Part shown: positions 10,220 through 19,385 of the stretch, piece by piece
Position numbering within the stretch: position 1 is the stretch's first letter
Layout: every line of letters starts with the position of its first letter
Source of the DNA: Ignavibacteriota bacterium
Lineage (GTDB): Bacteria; Bacteroidota; Ignavibacteria; Kapaibacteriales; UBA2268
Reading direction: 5' to 3'
NCBI GenBank assembly: GCA_019637995.1
Contig: JAHBUQ010000001.1
Coordinates: 186,001-250,000, forward strand
Length of the DNA stretch: 64,000 nucleotides
Made by a program: the position numbers and the translations under genes
Notes under the pieces: model-generated
Told to the model about the DNA's origin: nothing
The model's input: only the letters and a program-made list of their open reading frames with translations
Database searches by the model: none

Positions 10220-10336
10220 CTTATTATTTCTGTATTTTTTTGGAAAGATTATACAACAATGCTGACGGCTGACTATTTCTGTCAATTTAATAAACTGAAA
10301 TTGAATTGCAATATTTTTTAATTTTACTCAATTTTT

Positions 10337-10363
10337 AAAATACGACTACAATAGTCTGATTTT
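10337..10363. promoter_or_regulatory. Imperfect 27-bp dyad upstream of rrf2-suf operon
   Basis: GACTA-CAA-TAGTC is a perfect core dyad centred at 10350. Extending to AAAATACGACTA against AAAATCAGACTA gives 10 of 12 matching positions per arm. It lies 43 bases before the preferred start of the Rrf2 regulator, where a self-regulated operator is expected. Function is inferred from position and symmetry only. Confidence 0.5.
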
Positions 10364-10405
10364 GATTTCGTCATGGTTTATGATTGTGATACAAATTATA
10401 TTAAA

Positions 10406-10873
10406 ATGCTCAAATTATCGAAAAAGGCGGAATATGCGATTTTGGCTATGCAATACTTAGCTGAAAATCCTGGTGAAAAGCTTAATGCTAAGGAAATAGC
10501 AAATCGGCTTGGTTTATCATTTGAGTTTTTGTCGAAAACTATGCAGGCACTAATGAAGGTTGGCTTATTGGAGTCTCATCAGGGTGTGAAAGGTGGATAT
10601 CTCCTATCCAAAGTTCCAAATGAAATCTCGCTGATGGAGATTATCAATGCAACTGATGAGCGAATCAGAATAGTTGATTGTCTGAATGGAAATGAAGATG
10701 AATGTCAGCGTAATGATATGTGCGTAATAAAAGACCCGATGCATAAAATTCAAAAACTGATAGATAATATTTTTATTAAAACGTCTTTAAAAGATTTTGT
10801 TTCCGGAGATTTGAATAAATTTTCCGTGAATGGAAATCACAAAAAATTAATTAATATTGAAAGTTTAATTTAA
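10406..10873 (+). CDS. Rrf2-family iron-sulfur regulator of the suf operon
   Basis: The 155-residue protein from the ATG at 10406 begins directly with the winged-helix ([35 protein letters not shown]); an in-frame ATG at 10373 would add 11 unlike residues and run close to the operator-like dyad. Three cysteines at 92, 100 and 106 sit where IscR has its [2Fe-2S] ligands (92, 98, 104), so cluster binding is plausible although the first gap is two residues longer. It is followed after 14 bases by sufB. Together with the upstream dyad this suggests it senses Fe-S status and regulates its own operon. Confidence 0.9.
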   Translation: MLKLSKKAEYAILAMQYLAENPGEKLNAKEIANRLGLSFEFLSKTMQALMKVGLLESHQGVKGGYLLSKVPNEISLMEIINATDERIRIVDCLNGNEDECQRNDMCVIKDPMHKIQKLIDNIFIKTSLKDFVSGDLNKFSVNGNHKKLINIESLI

Positions 10874-10887
10874 AAAATGGTTATATA

Positions 10888-12348
10888 ATGTCAGAAGAAG
10901 TTAAAGATAAAGATGAATTACTGCTCGAAGAATTAGCTAACAATGACTATAAGTATGGTTTTGTTACTAATATTGAGCAGGAATACGCTCCAAAAGGTCT
11001 GAATGAAGATATTGTCAGGTTTATCTCTGCAAAGAAAAATGAACCTGAATTTATGCTTAACTGGCGTCTAAAAGCATATCGTCACTGGCTGACGATGAAA
11101 GACCCCGCGTGGGCTAAAGTTAATTTCCCGAAAATTGATTATCAGGATGCATATTATTATGCAGCACCTAAGAAAAAAGTTACTCCAAAAAATTTAGACG
11201 AAGTTGACCCCGAGATTTTGAAAACTTACGAAAAATTGGGTATTCCGCTTACAGAACAAAAGAGATTGCAGGGTATTGCAGTTGATGCTGTAATGGACAG
11301 TGTTTCGGTTGCAACTACTTTTAAAGATACCTTGAGTGCTATGGGAATTATTTTCTGCCCAATCAGTGAGGCCGTTCATTCACATCCGGAACTTGTTGAA
11401 AAGTATATTGGGAGCGTGGTTCCAACAACAGATAATTATTATGCAGCTCTCAATTCAGCTGTATTCAGCGATGGTTCATTTGTTTATATTCCAAAAGGTG
11501 TTCGCTGTCCGATGGAGCTGTCAACATATTTTCGTATCAATGCACAGTCCACAGGTCAATTTGAGAGAACTCTCATAATTGCAGATGAAGGTTCATATGT
11601 CAGTTACCTCGAAGGATGCACAGCACCTATGCGTGATGAAAATCAGCTACACGCAGCAGTTGTTGAACTTGTGGCACACAAAAATGCAGAAATTAAATAT
11701 TCAACAGTTCAGAATTGGTATCCGGGAGATAAGGAAGGAAAAGGCGGAATTTATAATTTCGTTACAAAACGTGGCATTTGCGAAGGTGAAAATTCTAAAA
11801 TATCTTGGACGCAGGTTGAAACCGGTTCTTCAATCACATGGAAATACCCGAGTTGCATTTTAAAGGGTGATAATTCAGTAGGTGAATTTTATTCAGTTGC
11901 AATGACAAATAATATGCAGCAGGCAGATACCGGCACTAAAATGATTCACCTTGGCAAAAATACCCGTAGCCGTATTGTATCGAAAGGTATTTCAGCCGGA
12001 AAGAGTGACAACAGCTATCGCGGTCTTGTGAAAGTAACCAAAAATGCTGAAAATGCACGCAATTTTTCACAATGTGATTCGCTATTGCTTGGTGATAAGT
12101 GTGGCGCCCATACTTTCCCATATCTTGAAATACAGAATAAATCCGCTACTGTGGAGCATGAAGCAACTACATCAAAGATTTCTGAAGATATAATTTTCTA
12201 CTTAAATCAAAGAGGAATTTCAACTGAAGATGCTGTGGCATTGATTGTAAATGGATATGCAAAGGAAGTACTGAATCAGCTCCCTATGGAATTTGCAGTG
12301 GAAGCTCAGAAATTATTGGCGATAAGTCTTGAAGGCAGTGTTGGCTAA
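10888..12348 (+). CDS. sufB: Fe-S cluster assembly scaffold protein SufB
   Basis: SufB is the core scaffold of the SufBCD complex on which Fe-S clusters are built from persulfide sulfur and iron. The 486 residues are full length. Family segments are present throughout: [10 protein letters not shown] near the N-terminus, [32 protein letters not shown], the beta-helix core, and [19 protein letters not shown] near the end, where a conserved Cys ([10 protein letters not shown]) corresponds to the cluster-assembly Cys region. It follows the Rrf2 regulator at 14 bases. A 199-base gap holding two palindromic repeats separates it from sufC. Confidence 0.97.
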   Translation: MSEEVKDKDELLLEELANNDYKYGFVTNIEQEYAPKGLNEDIVRFISAKKNEPEFMLNWRLKAYRHWLTMKDPAWAKVNFPKIDYQDAYYYAAPKKKVTPKNLDEVDPEILKTYEKLGIPLTEQKRLQGIAVDAVMDSVSVATTFKDTLSAMGIIFCPISEAVHSHPELVEKYIGSVVPTTDNYYAALNSAVFSDGSFVYIPKGVRCPMELSTYFRINAQSTGQFERTLIIADEGSYVSYLEGCTAPMRDENQLHAAVVELVAHKNAEIKYSTVQNWYPGDKEGKGGIYNFVTKRGICEGENSKISWTQVETGSSITWKYPSCILKGDNSVGEFYSVAMTNNMQQADTGTKMIHLGKNTRSRIVSKGISAGKSDNSYRGLVKVTKNAENARNFSQCDSLLLGDKCGAHTFPYLEIQNKSATVEHEATTSKISEDIIFYLNQRGISTEDAVALIVNGYAKEVLNQLPMEFAVEAQKLLAISLEGSVG

Positions 12349-12359
12349 GAAAATATATT

Positions 12360-12417
12360 GTCAGTCTGAGTGTAGTCGAAGACTGGAAAACAACACTTCG
12401 ACTACGCTCAGTGTGAC
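12360..12417. repeat. Palindromic intergenic repeat, copy 1
   Basis: A 58-base unit whose left arm contains CTGAGTGTAGTCGAAG and whose right arm contains CTTCGACTACGCTCAG, forming a long imperfect hairpin with GTCAG at one end and GTGAC at the other. The same unit recurs 27 bases later. It is probably a REP/MITE-like dispersed palindrome. Confidence 0.85.
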
Positions 12418-12444
12418 AAGTTTTGTGTAGTTTAAAGTAAGTTT

Positions 12445-12502
12445 GTCAGTCTGAGCGTAGTCGAAGACTGAAAAACCACACTTCGACTACGCTCAGTGTG
12501 AC
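12445..12502. repeat. Palindromic intergenic repeat, copy 2
   Basis: Second 58-base copy, in the same orientation. The left arm has CTGAGCGTAGTCGAAG and the right arm CTTCGACTACGCTCAG, so its stem is perfect where copy 1 has one mismatch. It ends 45 bases before sufC. Confidence 0.85.
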
Positions 12503-12547
12503 AGGAATTAAATTAAGAAATTAAAAAATATAGGAAATAAATTTAAA

Positions 12548-13309
12548 ATGGCATTACTTAAAATTGAGAATTTAAAAGCAAATATTAATGGGACTGAGAT
12601 TCTGCATGGTTTGAATCTTACAGTTAATCCGGGTGAAGTTCATGCAATTATGGGACCGAACGGCTCCGGAAAAAGCACTCTTGCATCGGTTCTTGCCGGA
12701 AAAGAAGATTATGAAGTTACTGATGGAAAAGTTGAATTTCTTGGCAAAGATTTACTTGATTTATCACCTGAGGACAGAGCAAGAGAAGGCGTTTTTCTTG
12801 CGTTTCAATATCCGGTGGAAATTCCGGGTGTGTCTAATGCAAATTTCATCAAAACATCGGTTAATGAAATTCGTAAGTATCGCGGCTTAGAGCCACTTGA
12901 TGCGATGGATTTCTTACAACTTATGAGAGAGCGAGCCAAACTTGTGGAAATTGAGCAGTCATTCCTTAGCCGTTCTGTTAATGAGGGATTTTCGGGTGGT
13001 GAAAAGAAACGTAATGAAATTTTCCAGATGGCTATGCTTGAGCCAAAATTAGCGATTATGGATGAAACTGATTCGGGACTTGATATTGATGCTCTTAAAA
13101 TTGTTTCAAATGGTGTGAATAAACTCAGAAATTCCGAAAATGCTTTTGTTGTAATTACACATTATCAAAGATTGCTTAATTATATTGTTCCGGATTTTGT
13201 TCACGTTTTGGTGGACGGAAGAATTGTAAAAACAGGCGATAAGGAATTAGCACTTAAACTTGAAGAAATTGGCTACGACTGGGTTAAAGACCATATTAAT
13301 GAATTATAA
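12548..13309 (+). CDS. sufC: Fe-S assembly ATPase SufC
   Basis: SufC is the ABC-type ATPase that drives conformational change in SufBCD during cluster assembly; it has no membrane domain. The 253 residues are the normal size. Walker A is GPNGSGKS, the Q-loop is FLAFQYPVEIPGV (a SufC hallmark), the signature is FSGGEKKR, Walker B is LAIMDETDSGLD, and the switch His is in VITHYQRLL. All catalytic residues are present. It is the first gene after the palindromic repeats and is 21 bases from sufD. Confidence 0.97.
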   Translation: MALLKIENLKANINGTEILHGLNLTVNPGEVHAIMGPNGSGKSTLASVLAGKEDYEVTDGKVEFLGKDLLDLSPEDRAREGVFLAFQYPVEIPGVSNANFIKTSVNEIRKYRGLEPLDAMDFLQLMRERAKLVEIEQSFLSRSVNEGFSGGEKKRNEIFQMAMLEPKLAIMDETDSGLDIDALKIVSNGVNKLRNSENAFVVITHYQRLLNYIVPDFVHVLVDGRIVKTGDKELALKLEEIGYDWVKDHINEL

Positions 13310-13330
13310 TTTAGTAGGAAATTAAATAAA

Positions 13331-14662
13331 ATGAATAACTCAGAATTAAAATCTGATTTTAAGTCAATGATTAAAACTGAATTTGAGAAAATGCAAAATT
13401 CTTTCAATGGCAGCAGCGGTTCAGAAATTAACCTTGCCAGAAAAGAAGAATTTTCATCATTCTTTGTTCAGGGTTTGCCAACTTTGAAATCGGAAAACTG
13501 GAAATATACAAATCTCACATTTTTAAATAAATTAGATTTAACTGTATCAAATGAAATTAGTGATTTAACTGGAATTGACTTAAATTCGCTATACTATTCA
13601 AAACTTGATTCGCATAAAATAATACTTGTAAATGGTAAATATTCCAAAGAATTATCAGATATTGGCAATATTGATGGTGTGAAAATTGAGTATCTGAATA
13701 CTACAATTAATAAAGGCATTGGTGAATATGCAAAATACTACGGTAGTTTGACTCATAATAGCGGGCATCCATTTGCGAGTGTTAATTCAGCATTGAGCAA
13801 CGGCGTTTTGGTTATTGATATTGAAAAAAACAAAGTGATTGAAAAGCCGATACAAATTATCAACATTACGGATGCAAGACATAGTGGAGTTCTTACTAAT
13901 CCAAGAATTTTAGTAGTTAGCAGGAAATCTTCATCCTGCAAAATTGTTGAGACAAATTATACACTTGGAAATAATGCTGGTGTGAAAAATATTGTGAAAG
14001 AATTTTTCCTTGAAGAAAATTCACATCTTAATTATTATAAAATTCAGGATGATACTGAATTTTCTCATACTTTTGATTATACTCAAACGCGTCAGGAAAG
14101 GGATTCTCATTTTGATGAAGCAGCCGTTTCAATAAATGGGAAATTTACAAGAAACGATTTAAGAGCTGTTCTTGATGATGAAAATATTGAAACTCATTAT
14201 TATGGAATTTTCATTGGCAGCAATAATGAATTAATTGATAATCATACATTTGTTGACCATGCTAAACCACATTGTTTCAGCAATGAAAATTACCGGGGTA
14301 TTTTATTTGATAAAGCATCAGGAATATTTAACGGTAAAATTATGGTTCGCCGTGATGCCCAGAAAACTAATGCTTATCAGTCAAATAAAAATGTTCTGTT
14401 ATCTCCGAATGCCACTATTAACACGAAGCCGGAACTTGAAATATATGCTGATGATGTGAAATGTAGTCATGGTGCTACTTCAGGTGCATTGGATAAAACC
14501 TCGAAATTCTACCTTCAGGCACGCGGAATAGGGGAGAAGATGGCAGAAGTGATGCTTCTAAACGCATTTGTGGCTGAAGTAATTGCAGAAATAAAAATTG
14601 ATGAATTAAGAGAATTAATCCTTGCAAGAATTGAGGATAAACTCGGTAATATTTATAATTAA
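13331..14662 (+). CDS. sufD: Fe-S cluster assembly protein SufD
   Basis: A SufB paralogue that forms the SufBC2D complex and helps iron entry. The 443 residues are the usual length. The N-terminal helical part (FSSFFVQGLPTLKSENWKYT) is followed by the parallel beta-helix and the C-terminal SufBD segment with KPELEIYADDVKCSHGATSG and FYLQARGIGEKMAEVML; the conserved His of the CSHGA motif, used in SufB-SufD cluster formation, is present. It sits inside the operon, 14 bases before sufS. Confidence 0.96.
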   Translation: MNNSELKSDFKSMIKTEFEKMQNSFNGSSGSEINLARKEEFSSFFVQGLPTLKSENWKYTNLTFLNKLDLTVSNEISDLTGIDLNSLYYSKLDSHKIILVNGKYSKELSDIGNIDGVKIEYLNTTINKGIGEYAKYYGSLTHNSGHPFASVNSALSNGVLVIDIEKNKVIEKPIQIINITDARHSGVLTNPRILVVSRKSSSCKIVETNYTLGNNAGVKNIVKEFFLEENSHLNYYKIQDDTEFSHTFDYTQTRQERDSHFDEAAVSINGKFTRNDLRAVLDDENIETHYYGIFIGSNNELIDNHTFVDHAKPHCFSNENYRGILFDKASGIFNGKIMVRRDAQKTNAYQSNKNVLLSPNATINTKPELEIYADDVKCSHGATSGALDKTSKFYLQARGIGEKMAEVMLLNAFVAEVIAEIKIDELRELILARIEDKLGNIYN

Positions 14663-14676
14663 TAAGAAGTTACAGA

Positions 14677-15891
14677 ATGTTTAAAGTAGAAGAAATAAGA
14701 AAAGATTTTCCTGTACTGAGCCGTATAGTAAACGGTAAACCATTGGTTTATCTTGACAATGCTGCAACCACACAGAAGCCCAATCGTGTGATTGAGGCAA
14801 TGGATAAGTATTATCGTGAATACAATAGTAACATTCATCGAGGTGTACATAAGTTAAGTCAATTATCAACAAATGCTTACGAGAATGCCCGCAGTGTAGT
14901 AAAGGATTATATTAATGCTGATTCAATTGAAGAAATAATTTTCACACGCGGAGCAACTGAATCAATAAATCTTGTTGCGGGTACTCTTGGAAAGCGATTA
15001 AAAGAGGGCGATGAAATCATCATTTCTCACATGGAACATCATGCAAATATTGTCCCATGGCAGATACTTCGCGAGGAAAAAGGTATTGTGTTGAAGGTCA
15101 TTCCAATTGATGATAATGGTGATTTAATTCTTGAAGAATATGAAAAATTACTAAGTAACAGAACAAAATTGGTTTCAGTAGTTCATATTTCAAATACACT
15201 TGGCACAATTAATCCTATTGAGCAAATTATTGCTAAAGCAAAAGAATATAATGCTCTTACGTTAATTGATGCTTCGCAGTCAATTCACCATTCAAATATT
15301 AATGTTCGTGAATTGGATTGCGATTTTCTTGTTTTCTCGGGTCATAAAATTTATGCTCCGACCGGTATTGGTGTACTATACGGTAAAAGGGCATTACTCG
15401 AATCATTGCCGCCATATCAGACAGGTGGTGACATGATAAGAACAGTCAGCTTTGAAAAGACTACGTTCAATGATTTGCCTTATAAATATGAAGCCGGTAC
15501 TCCAAATATTGCAGGGGCTATTGGACTTGCGGAAGCACTGAATTATATTCGCTCAATTGGACTTGATGCGATAATTGATTATGAAAATCATCTTCTTGAT
15601 TACGGAACAAAATTATTAACCGAGATACCTGAACTTAGAATTATCGGCACAGCGAAAAAGAAAACTGCGGTAATATCGTTCGTTTTGGAGGATATTCATC
15701 CGCATGATATTGGTACAATGGTGGATATGGATGGTATTGCAATCCGAACCGGACAGCATTGCACTGAGCCACTTATGCGAAGATTTGGAGTGCCTGCAAC
15801 ATCAAGAGCTTCATTCTCATTTTACAATACTACCGATGAGATAAACGTTTTACATAATTCTTTAATTAATGTTATTAAAATGTTTAAATAG
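14677..15891 (+). CDS. sufS: Cysteine desulfurase SufS
   Basis: A PLP enzyme that takes sulfur from cysteine as a persulfide for SufU and SufBCD. The 404 residues fit the type II (SufS/CsdA) class. The Schiff-base lysine is Lys224 in FSGHKIYAPTG; the persulfide cysteine is Cys362 in RTGQHCTEPLM, with the short type II loop. The N-terminal LDNAATTQKP and GATESIN motifs are also in place. The next gene, sufU, begins 6 bases after the stop, which matches the known SufS-SufU partnership. Confidence 0.97.
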   Translation: MFKVEEIRKDFPVLSRIVNGKPLVYLDNAATTQKPNRVIEAMDKYYREYNSNIHRGVHKLSQLSTNAYENARSVVKDYINADSIEEIIFTRGATESINLVAGTLGKRLKEGDEIIISHMEHHANIVPWQILREEKGIVLKVIPIDDNGDLILEEYEKLLSNRTKLVSVVHISNTLGTINPIEQIIAKAKEYNALTLIDASQSIHHSNINVRELDCDFLVFSGHKIYAPTGIGVLYGKRALLESLPPYQTGGDMIRTVSFEKTTFNDLPYKYEAGTPNIAGAIGLAEALNYIRSIGLDAIIDYENHLLDYGTKLLTEIPELRIIGTAKKKTAVISFVLEDIHPHDIGTMVDMDGIAIRTGQHCTEPLMRRFGVPATSRASFSFYNTTDEINVLHNSLINVIKMFK

Positions 15892-15897
15892 ATAATA

Positions 15898-16362
15898 ATG
15901 AACGAACTTAGAGAACTATATCAGCAGGTAATTTTAGACCATAACAAGAATCCGAGAAACTTCGGAGAATTGAAACAATGTACTAATTATGCAGCCGGGC
16001 ATAACCCCTTATGTGGCGACCAAATAGATGTTTTTGCAGTTTTAGATGGCGGTGTTGTAAAGGATTTAAAATTTAATGGTTCAGGTTGTGCTATTTCGAA
16101 AGCATCTGCCTCAATTATGACTACCTTGGTTGTTGGCAAAACAATTGATGAAGCAAAAGGACTATTTAATGAATTTCACAAAATTGTTACTTCGGATATG
16201 TCTGTACAACTTGATACTTTAGAACTTGGAAAAATGGCTGTATTCTGCGGTGTGAGAGAATTTCCTGCACGTGTAAAATGTGCAAGTCTGGCTTGGCATA
16301 CAATGATTCAGGCACTTGAAAACAGCAACAAAGTTGCAATAACCGAAACTAATTTAAACTAG
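15898..16362 (+). CDS. sufU: SufU sulfur-transfer/scaffold protein
   Basis: A 154-residue IscU-fold protein. The zinc/sulfur ligands are visible as Cys39 (NPLCGD, with Asp41), Cys64 (GSGCAISKAS) and Cys128 (ARVKCASLAW). The ~20-residue insertion between the second and third cysteines, relative to IscU, is the SufU type. In SUF systems SufU accepts persulfide sulfur from SufS. It is packed tightly between sufS (6 bases) and sufT (6 bases), which suggests transcription and perhaps translation together. Confidence 0.95.
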   Translation: MNELRELYQQVILDHNKNPRNFGELKQCTNYAAGHNPLCGDQIDVFAVLDGGVVKDLKFNGSGCAISKASASIMTTLVVGKTIDEAKGLFNEFHKIVTSDMSVQLDTLELGKMAVFCGVREFPARVKCASLAWHTMIQALENSNKVAITETNLN

Positions 16363-16368
16363 ATTATT

Positions 16369-16692
16369 ATGAGTGAAAATTTATCACCTCAGGAACTTGA
16401 AGATAGAATCGTCGAGAAAATCAAGACGGTATTTGACCCTGAAATCCCTGTAAATATATATGATTTAGGGTTGATTTACGATATCAGCATTACTGCACAA
16501 AATGAAGCAGTCATTCTGATGACACTTACATCTCCGGCTTGCCCTGAAGCAGGGATGCTACCCGGAGAAGTGGAAATGAGAACAAAAGAAGTGGAAGGTG
16601 TTACGGATGCAAAAGTAATTCTGACATTCAATCCTCCATGGGATAAGTCAATGATGAGTGATGCGGCTGCTTTAGAACTCGGATTATTTTAA
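16369..16692 (+). CDS. sufT: SufT/MIP18 (DUF59) Fe-S maturation protein
   Basis: A 107-residue DUF59/MIP18-family protein. The characteristic opening VFDPEIPVNIYDLGLIYDI and the SPACPEAGMLP segment with its conserved Cys are intact, and the end (FNPPWDKSMMSD) is typical of the SUF-associated subfamily. SufT proteins help deliver or mature Fe-S clusters; the exact step is not settled. It sits 6 bases after sufU and 19 bases before the reductase gene. Confidence 0.92.
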   Translation: MSENLSPQELEDRIVEKIKTVFDPEIPVNIYDLGLIYDISITAQNEAVILMTLTSPACPEAGMLPGEVEMRTKEVEGVTDAKVILTFNPPWDKSMMSDAAALELGLF

Positions 16693-16711
16693 ACTTAAAT
16701 ATATTTGAAAA

Positions 16712-17797
16712 ATGGCATTAAAATTTTATTCTTTAAAAGTCAGCGATTTAGTTCGTGAAACAATTGATACTTTAACTATAACATTTGATGTTCCAAGTGA
16801 AATAAAAAGTGAATTTGCCTACAAACACGGGCAGTATATAACTGTGAAAGTACCTGTAAACGGTAGCGAAAACCGCCGTGCTTACTCAATCTGCACAAGT
16901 CCTGTTACAGATAATAAACTTTCAATCACCGTAAAAAAAGTTGATGACGGAATAGTGTCCCGCTATATCAATGAAACTCTTAAAATTGGTGATATGCTTG
17001 AAATTATGCCACCATTAGGCAATTTTACGATTGACCTGAACCCCGAAAGCAGCAATTCATACTTTTTGATTGGTGCAGGTAGCGGAATAACCCCATTAAT
17101 GTCAATTTTGAAAACAATACTTGCGGTTGAATCAAACAGCAAAGTATATTTATTATATCAGAACAGAACTGAGGAAAGCATCATTTTTGCCGGTCAGCTA
17201 AGTGAATTGTCGCAAAAATATTCCGGCAGATTTTACCTCACAAATATATTAAGTCAGCCGACTGCGGACTGGAGCGGAGAAAAAGGCAGATTAAACAGTG
17301 ATTTCATCGAAAAGTACATATCTGAAAATGCCGGAAATGAAATATTTAAAGCTCATTATTTTATTTGCGGACCGCAGGGATTAATGGAAACAAGCGACCT
17401 CGCACTCCGTAACCTGAAAGTTGCTTCTTATCAGATTCATAAGGAAATTTTTACTATCACCCAAACATCACCTGATGAAGGAAATGAAAATATCGTGCTT
17501 GATTCTAATGATGAAATTATCACCCGCAAAGTAAAAATAATTCTTTACAGCGAAGAAATTGAATTTCTTGTTGAGCCGGATGAAACTGTTCTCACAGCCG
17601 CTCAACGTGAAGGTCAGGACCCGCCGTTCTCCTGTCAGATTGGTGCTTGCTCAACCTGCCGCGCAAAACTTATTTCAGGCAAAGTGTATATGGATGAGCG
17701 TGATTCTCTTACTGATGAGGAGATTGAAGAAGGTTACGTTCTGACCTGTCAGGCACACCCTCTGACTGATGATGTCGTCATTGATTATGATGATTAG
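16712..17797 (+). CDS. PaaE-like NAD(P)H:ferredoxin-type oxidoreductase
   Basis: A 361-residue three-domain electron-transfer protein. The flavin-binding barrel is at about 1-105 (RRAYSICTSP, GxxSxY-type GIVSRYIN); the NAD(P)-binding domain at about 110-240 (GAGSGITPLMSIL, then FICGPQGLM); the C-terminal plant-type [2Fe-2S] ferredoxin at about 275-361, with Cys ligands in SCQIGACSTCRAKL and VLTCQAHP. This is the PaaE/HCP-reductase architecture. No oxygenase partner is near; its place at the end of the suf operon suggests electron supply for cluster assembly or use by a target elsewhere. Its stop codon overlaps the stop of the opposite gene by about four bases. Confidence 0.9.
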   Translation: MALKFYSLKVSDLVRETIDTLTITFDVPSEIKSEFAYKHGQYITVKVPVNGSENRRAYSICTSPVTDNKLSITVKKVDDGIVSRYINETLKIGDMLEIMPPLGNFTIDLNPESSNSYFLIGAGSGITPLMSILKTILAVESNSKVYLLYQNRTEESIIFAGQLSELSQKYSGRFYLTNILSQPTADWSGEKGRLNSDFIEKYISENAGNEIFKAHYFICGPQGLMETSDLALRNLKVASYQIHKEIFTITQTSPDEGNENIVLDSNDEIITRKVKIILYSEEIEFLVEPDETVLTAAQREGQDPPFSCQIGACSTCRAKLISGKVYMDERDSLTDEEIEEGYVLTCQAHPLTDDVVIDYDD

Positions 17798-18216
17798 TTA
17801 CATAATTTAGATAAACAGTTTTCATCAAAGGGCTGAATAATAAAATCTTCGTTTTCTCTTATTATTAGAATGTTTTCAAATGGATAAATATTCAATTTAT
17901 TAAATTCAGATTTTTCATCTACAATAACATTAATTGTATTTATAAAATTCTTAAAATCAGCATCTAAAATTTTTGTACTTTTAACAATTATTATTTGATA
18001 TTCATCTAAGCATATTCGATTAGCTAACATATTTGTTAATAATTCATTTTGGCAAGGTTTGCAGTATTGAGTTTGTATAATGATGTATTTGTTTCCATAA
18101 GAAATATCTATTTCCATTTTTTTTAAATATTCTTCAATAAGTTGATTGCTTGGATTGTTACAAGCTGACATGATGGAAAAATACATTAAAATTAGCAAAA
18201 TTAAACTAAATTTCAT
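17794..18216 (-). CDS. Small lipoprotein with CxxC motif, thioredoxin-like (uncertain)
   Basis: A 140-residue protein with a lipoprotein signal (SIMSAC, Cys19). A strand followed by YCKPCQNELL (Cys52, Cys55) resembles the start of a thioredoxin-fold active site, and later alternating strands and helices would fit a degenerate thioredoxin fold, but the domain is short and I cannot name a family. Its ATG overlaps the stop of the upstream lipoprotein gene by four bases (ATGA), so the two are translationally coupled. The stop overlaps that of the convergent reductase gene. AT-rich compared with the suf operon. Confidence 0.8.
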   Translation of the reverse strand: MKFSLILLILMYFSIMSACNNPSNQLIEEYLKKMEIDISYGNKYIIIQTQYCKPCQNELLTNMLANRICLDEYQIIIVKSTKILDADFKNFINTINVIVDEKSEFNKLNIYPFENILIIRENEDFIIQPFDENCLSKLCN

Positions 18217-19325
18217 TTGATTCTTTTCATTAATTTGAATAGTGAAAATGAAAAATAATTTTCATCATAATTAGGATTGTTTGGATTGTTATTTGAAATA
18301 ATCAACCCTTCTTTTGTTACGAAGGTATTCAAAAAATAAAAATTCTTTGGAGGAAATAATTGTTCGTAGATCAAATTTAGGTTGCTATCAAGAATTGATA
18401 TTGACCAACTACAATCGTAGTAATCATTAACTATTCCATTCACTTCAAATTCTTGCTTGTGTTTATTAATTCTATAAAATACTTTGTTATAATTGTCATA
18501 TAATATTTTAAAGAACTCTGGCTTCATAATTTGATGTTTATTATTATAACTAAATTTCTTTCCTAAAGTTGTATCATATTTAGAAAATTCCTGAATATAC
18601 TTGCTTTTAATAATTTTATAACTAATTAAATTTCCAATTTTATCGTACTTAAAAATTGTAGGATCATCACTAAAAATTACAACAATGCAACCATTGCTTT
18701 CACAATAAGATTTCGAAATTAAACCAGGGTCATCTTGTTTTGAAATTTCAATTGGATATTTTACCAACTTATTATGTTGTTGACTAACAATATTAAAATT
18801 TAACAAAGTATATGCTTTATAATGTTCAAACGGGTATCCATCCAAACCAATTTTAATAATTAAGTTATTATCAATTAAATACATCTGTTCATTAATATTA
18901 TATTCAGTGACATATTTACCTTCAGGTACATATAGAATTTCATTAATATCCCAACTTTGTAAAATTTCTGAATTTGTATTTATTAAGAAAATTGAGTCAT
19001 TAAATTTAGATATACAAAAAATTGAGTCAAGATTATGAATGAATATACCTTTTGCTTTGAAATTCAAATGAATAACATAATTTAAATTAAAATATTTGAT
19101 ACTATATAACTCAATTATATCAAAATCGGCATTGTAATTAACTAAATATTCTTGCTTTGATTTTAAATCATAGTAATAGGAAATCTTATTTGGCTGAGAA
19201 TCAGTTGTATCACTAATACTGATAGAGAACGTCTTTTCATATTCAAAATTAATCTCATTGGAACTATCTGAACTACATGAAAATAAAAATATTATATACA
19301 CAGAAAAAAAATGATATAATCTCAT
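18213..19325 (-). CDS. Beta-propeller-like lipoprotein (DUF4221-like, tentative)
   Basis: A 370-residue protein with a lipobox at FLFSC (Cys17). After it the sequence is a run of short beta strands with many Tyr, Asn and Asp, repeating units like DSIFCISKFNDSIFLIN and NLISYKIIKSKY, which look like propeller blades. It recalls the DUF4221 lipoproteins of Bacteroidota, but I cannot confirm that without a search. It is coupled by a four-base overlap to the CxxC lipoprotein, and a hairpin at 19353-19377 separates it from the gene before it. Probably anchored in the outer membrane; function unknown. Confidence 0.78.
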   Translation of the reverse strand: MRLYHFFSVYIIFLFSCSSDSSNEINFEYEKTFSISISDTTDSQPNKISYYYDLKSKQEYLVNYNADFDIIELYSIKYFNLNYVIHLNFKAKGIFIHNLDSIFCISKFNDSIFLINTNSEILQSWDINEILYVPEGKYVTEYNINEQMYLIDNNLIIKIGLDGYPFEHYKAYTLLNFNIVSQQHNKLVKYPIEISKQDDPGLISKSYCESNGCIVVIFSDDPTIFKYDKIGNLISYKIIKSKYIQEFSKYDTTLGKKFSYNNKHQIMKPEFFKILYDNYNKVFYRINKHKQEFEVNGIVNDYYDCSWSISILDSNLNLIYEQLFPPKNFYFLNTFVTKEGLIISNNNPNNPNYDENYFSFSLFKLMKRIK

Positions 19326-19352
19326 CTAACTTTAATAATTTATTATAGAAAA

Positions 19353-19377
19353 GGTACTGCCCAAAATGGACAGTACC
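19353..19377 (-). terminator. Hairpin terminator after lipoprotein gene
   Basis: GGTACTG (19353-19359) and CAGTACC (19371-19377) form a perfect 7-base stem with an 11-base loop. On the minus strand it follows the 19386-19856 gene and runs into CTTTTC, so that gene is probably transcribed apart from the downstream pair. Confidence 0.75.
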
Positions 19378-19385
19378 CATTTGTA

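Noticed and set aside
12360..12502. Terminator between sufB and sufC
   Set aside because: The stems are far longer than a terminator and have no T-run; two identical units in tandem fit a dispersed repeat.
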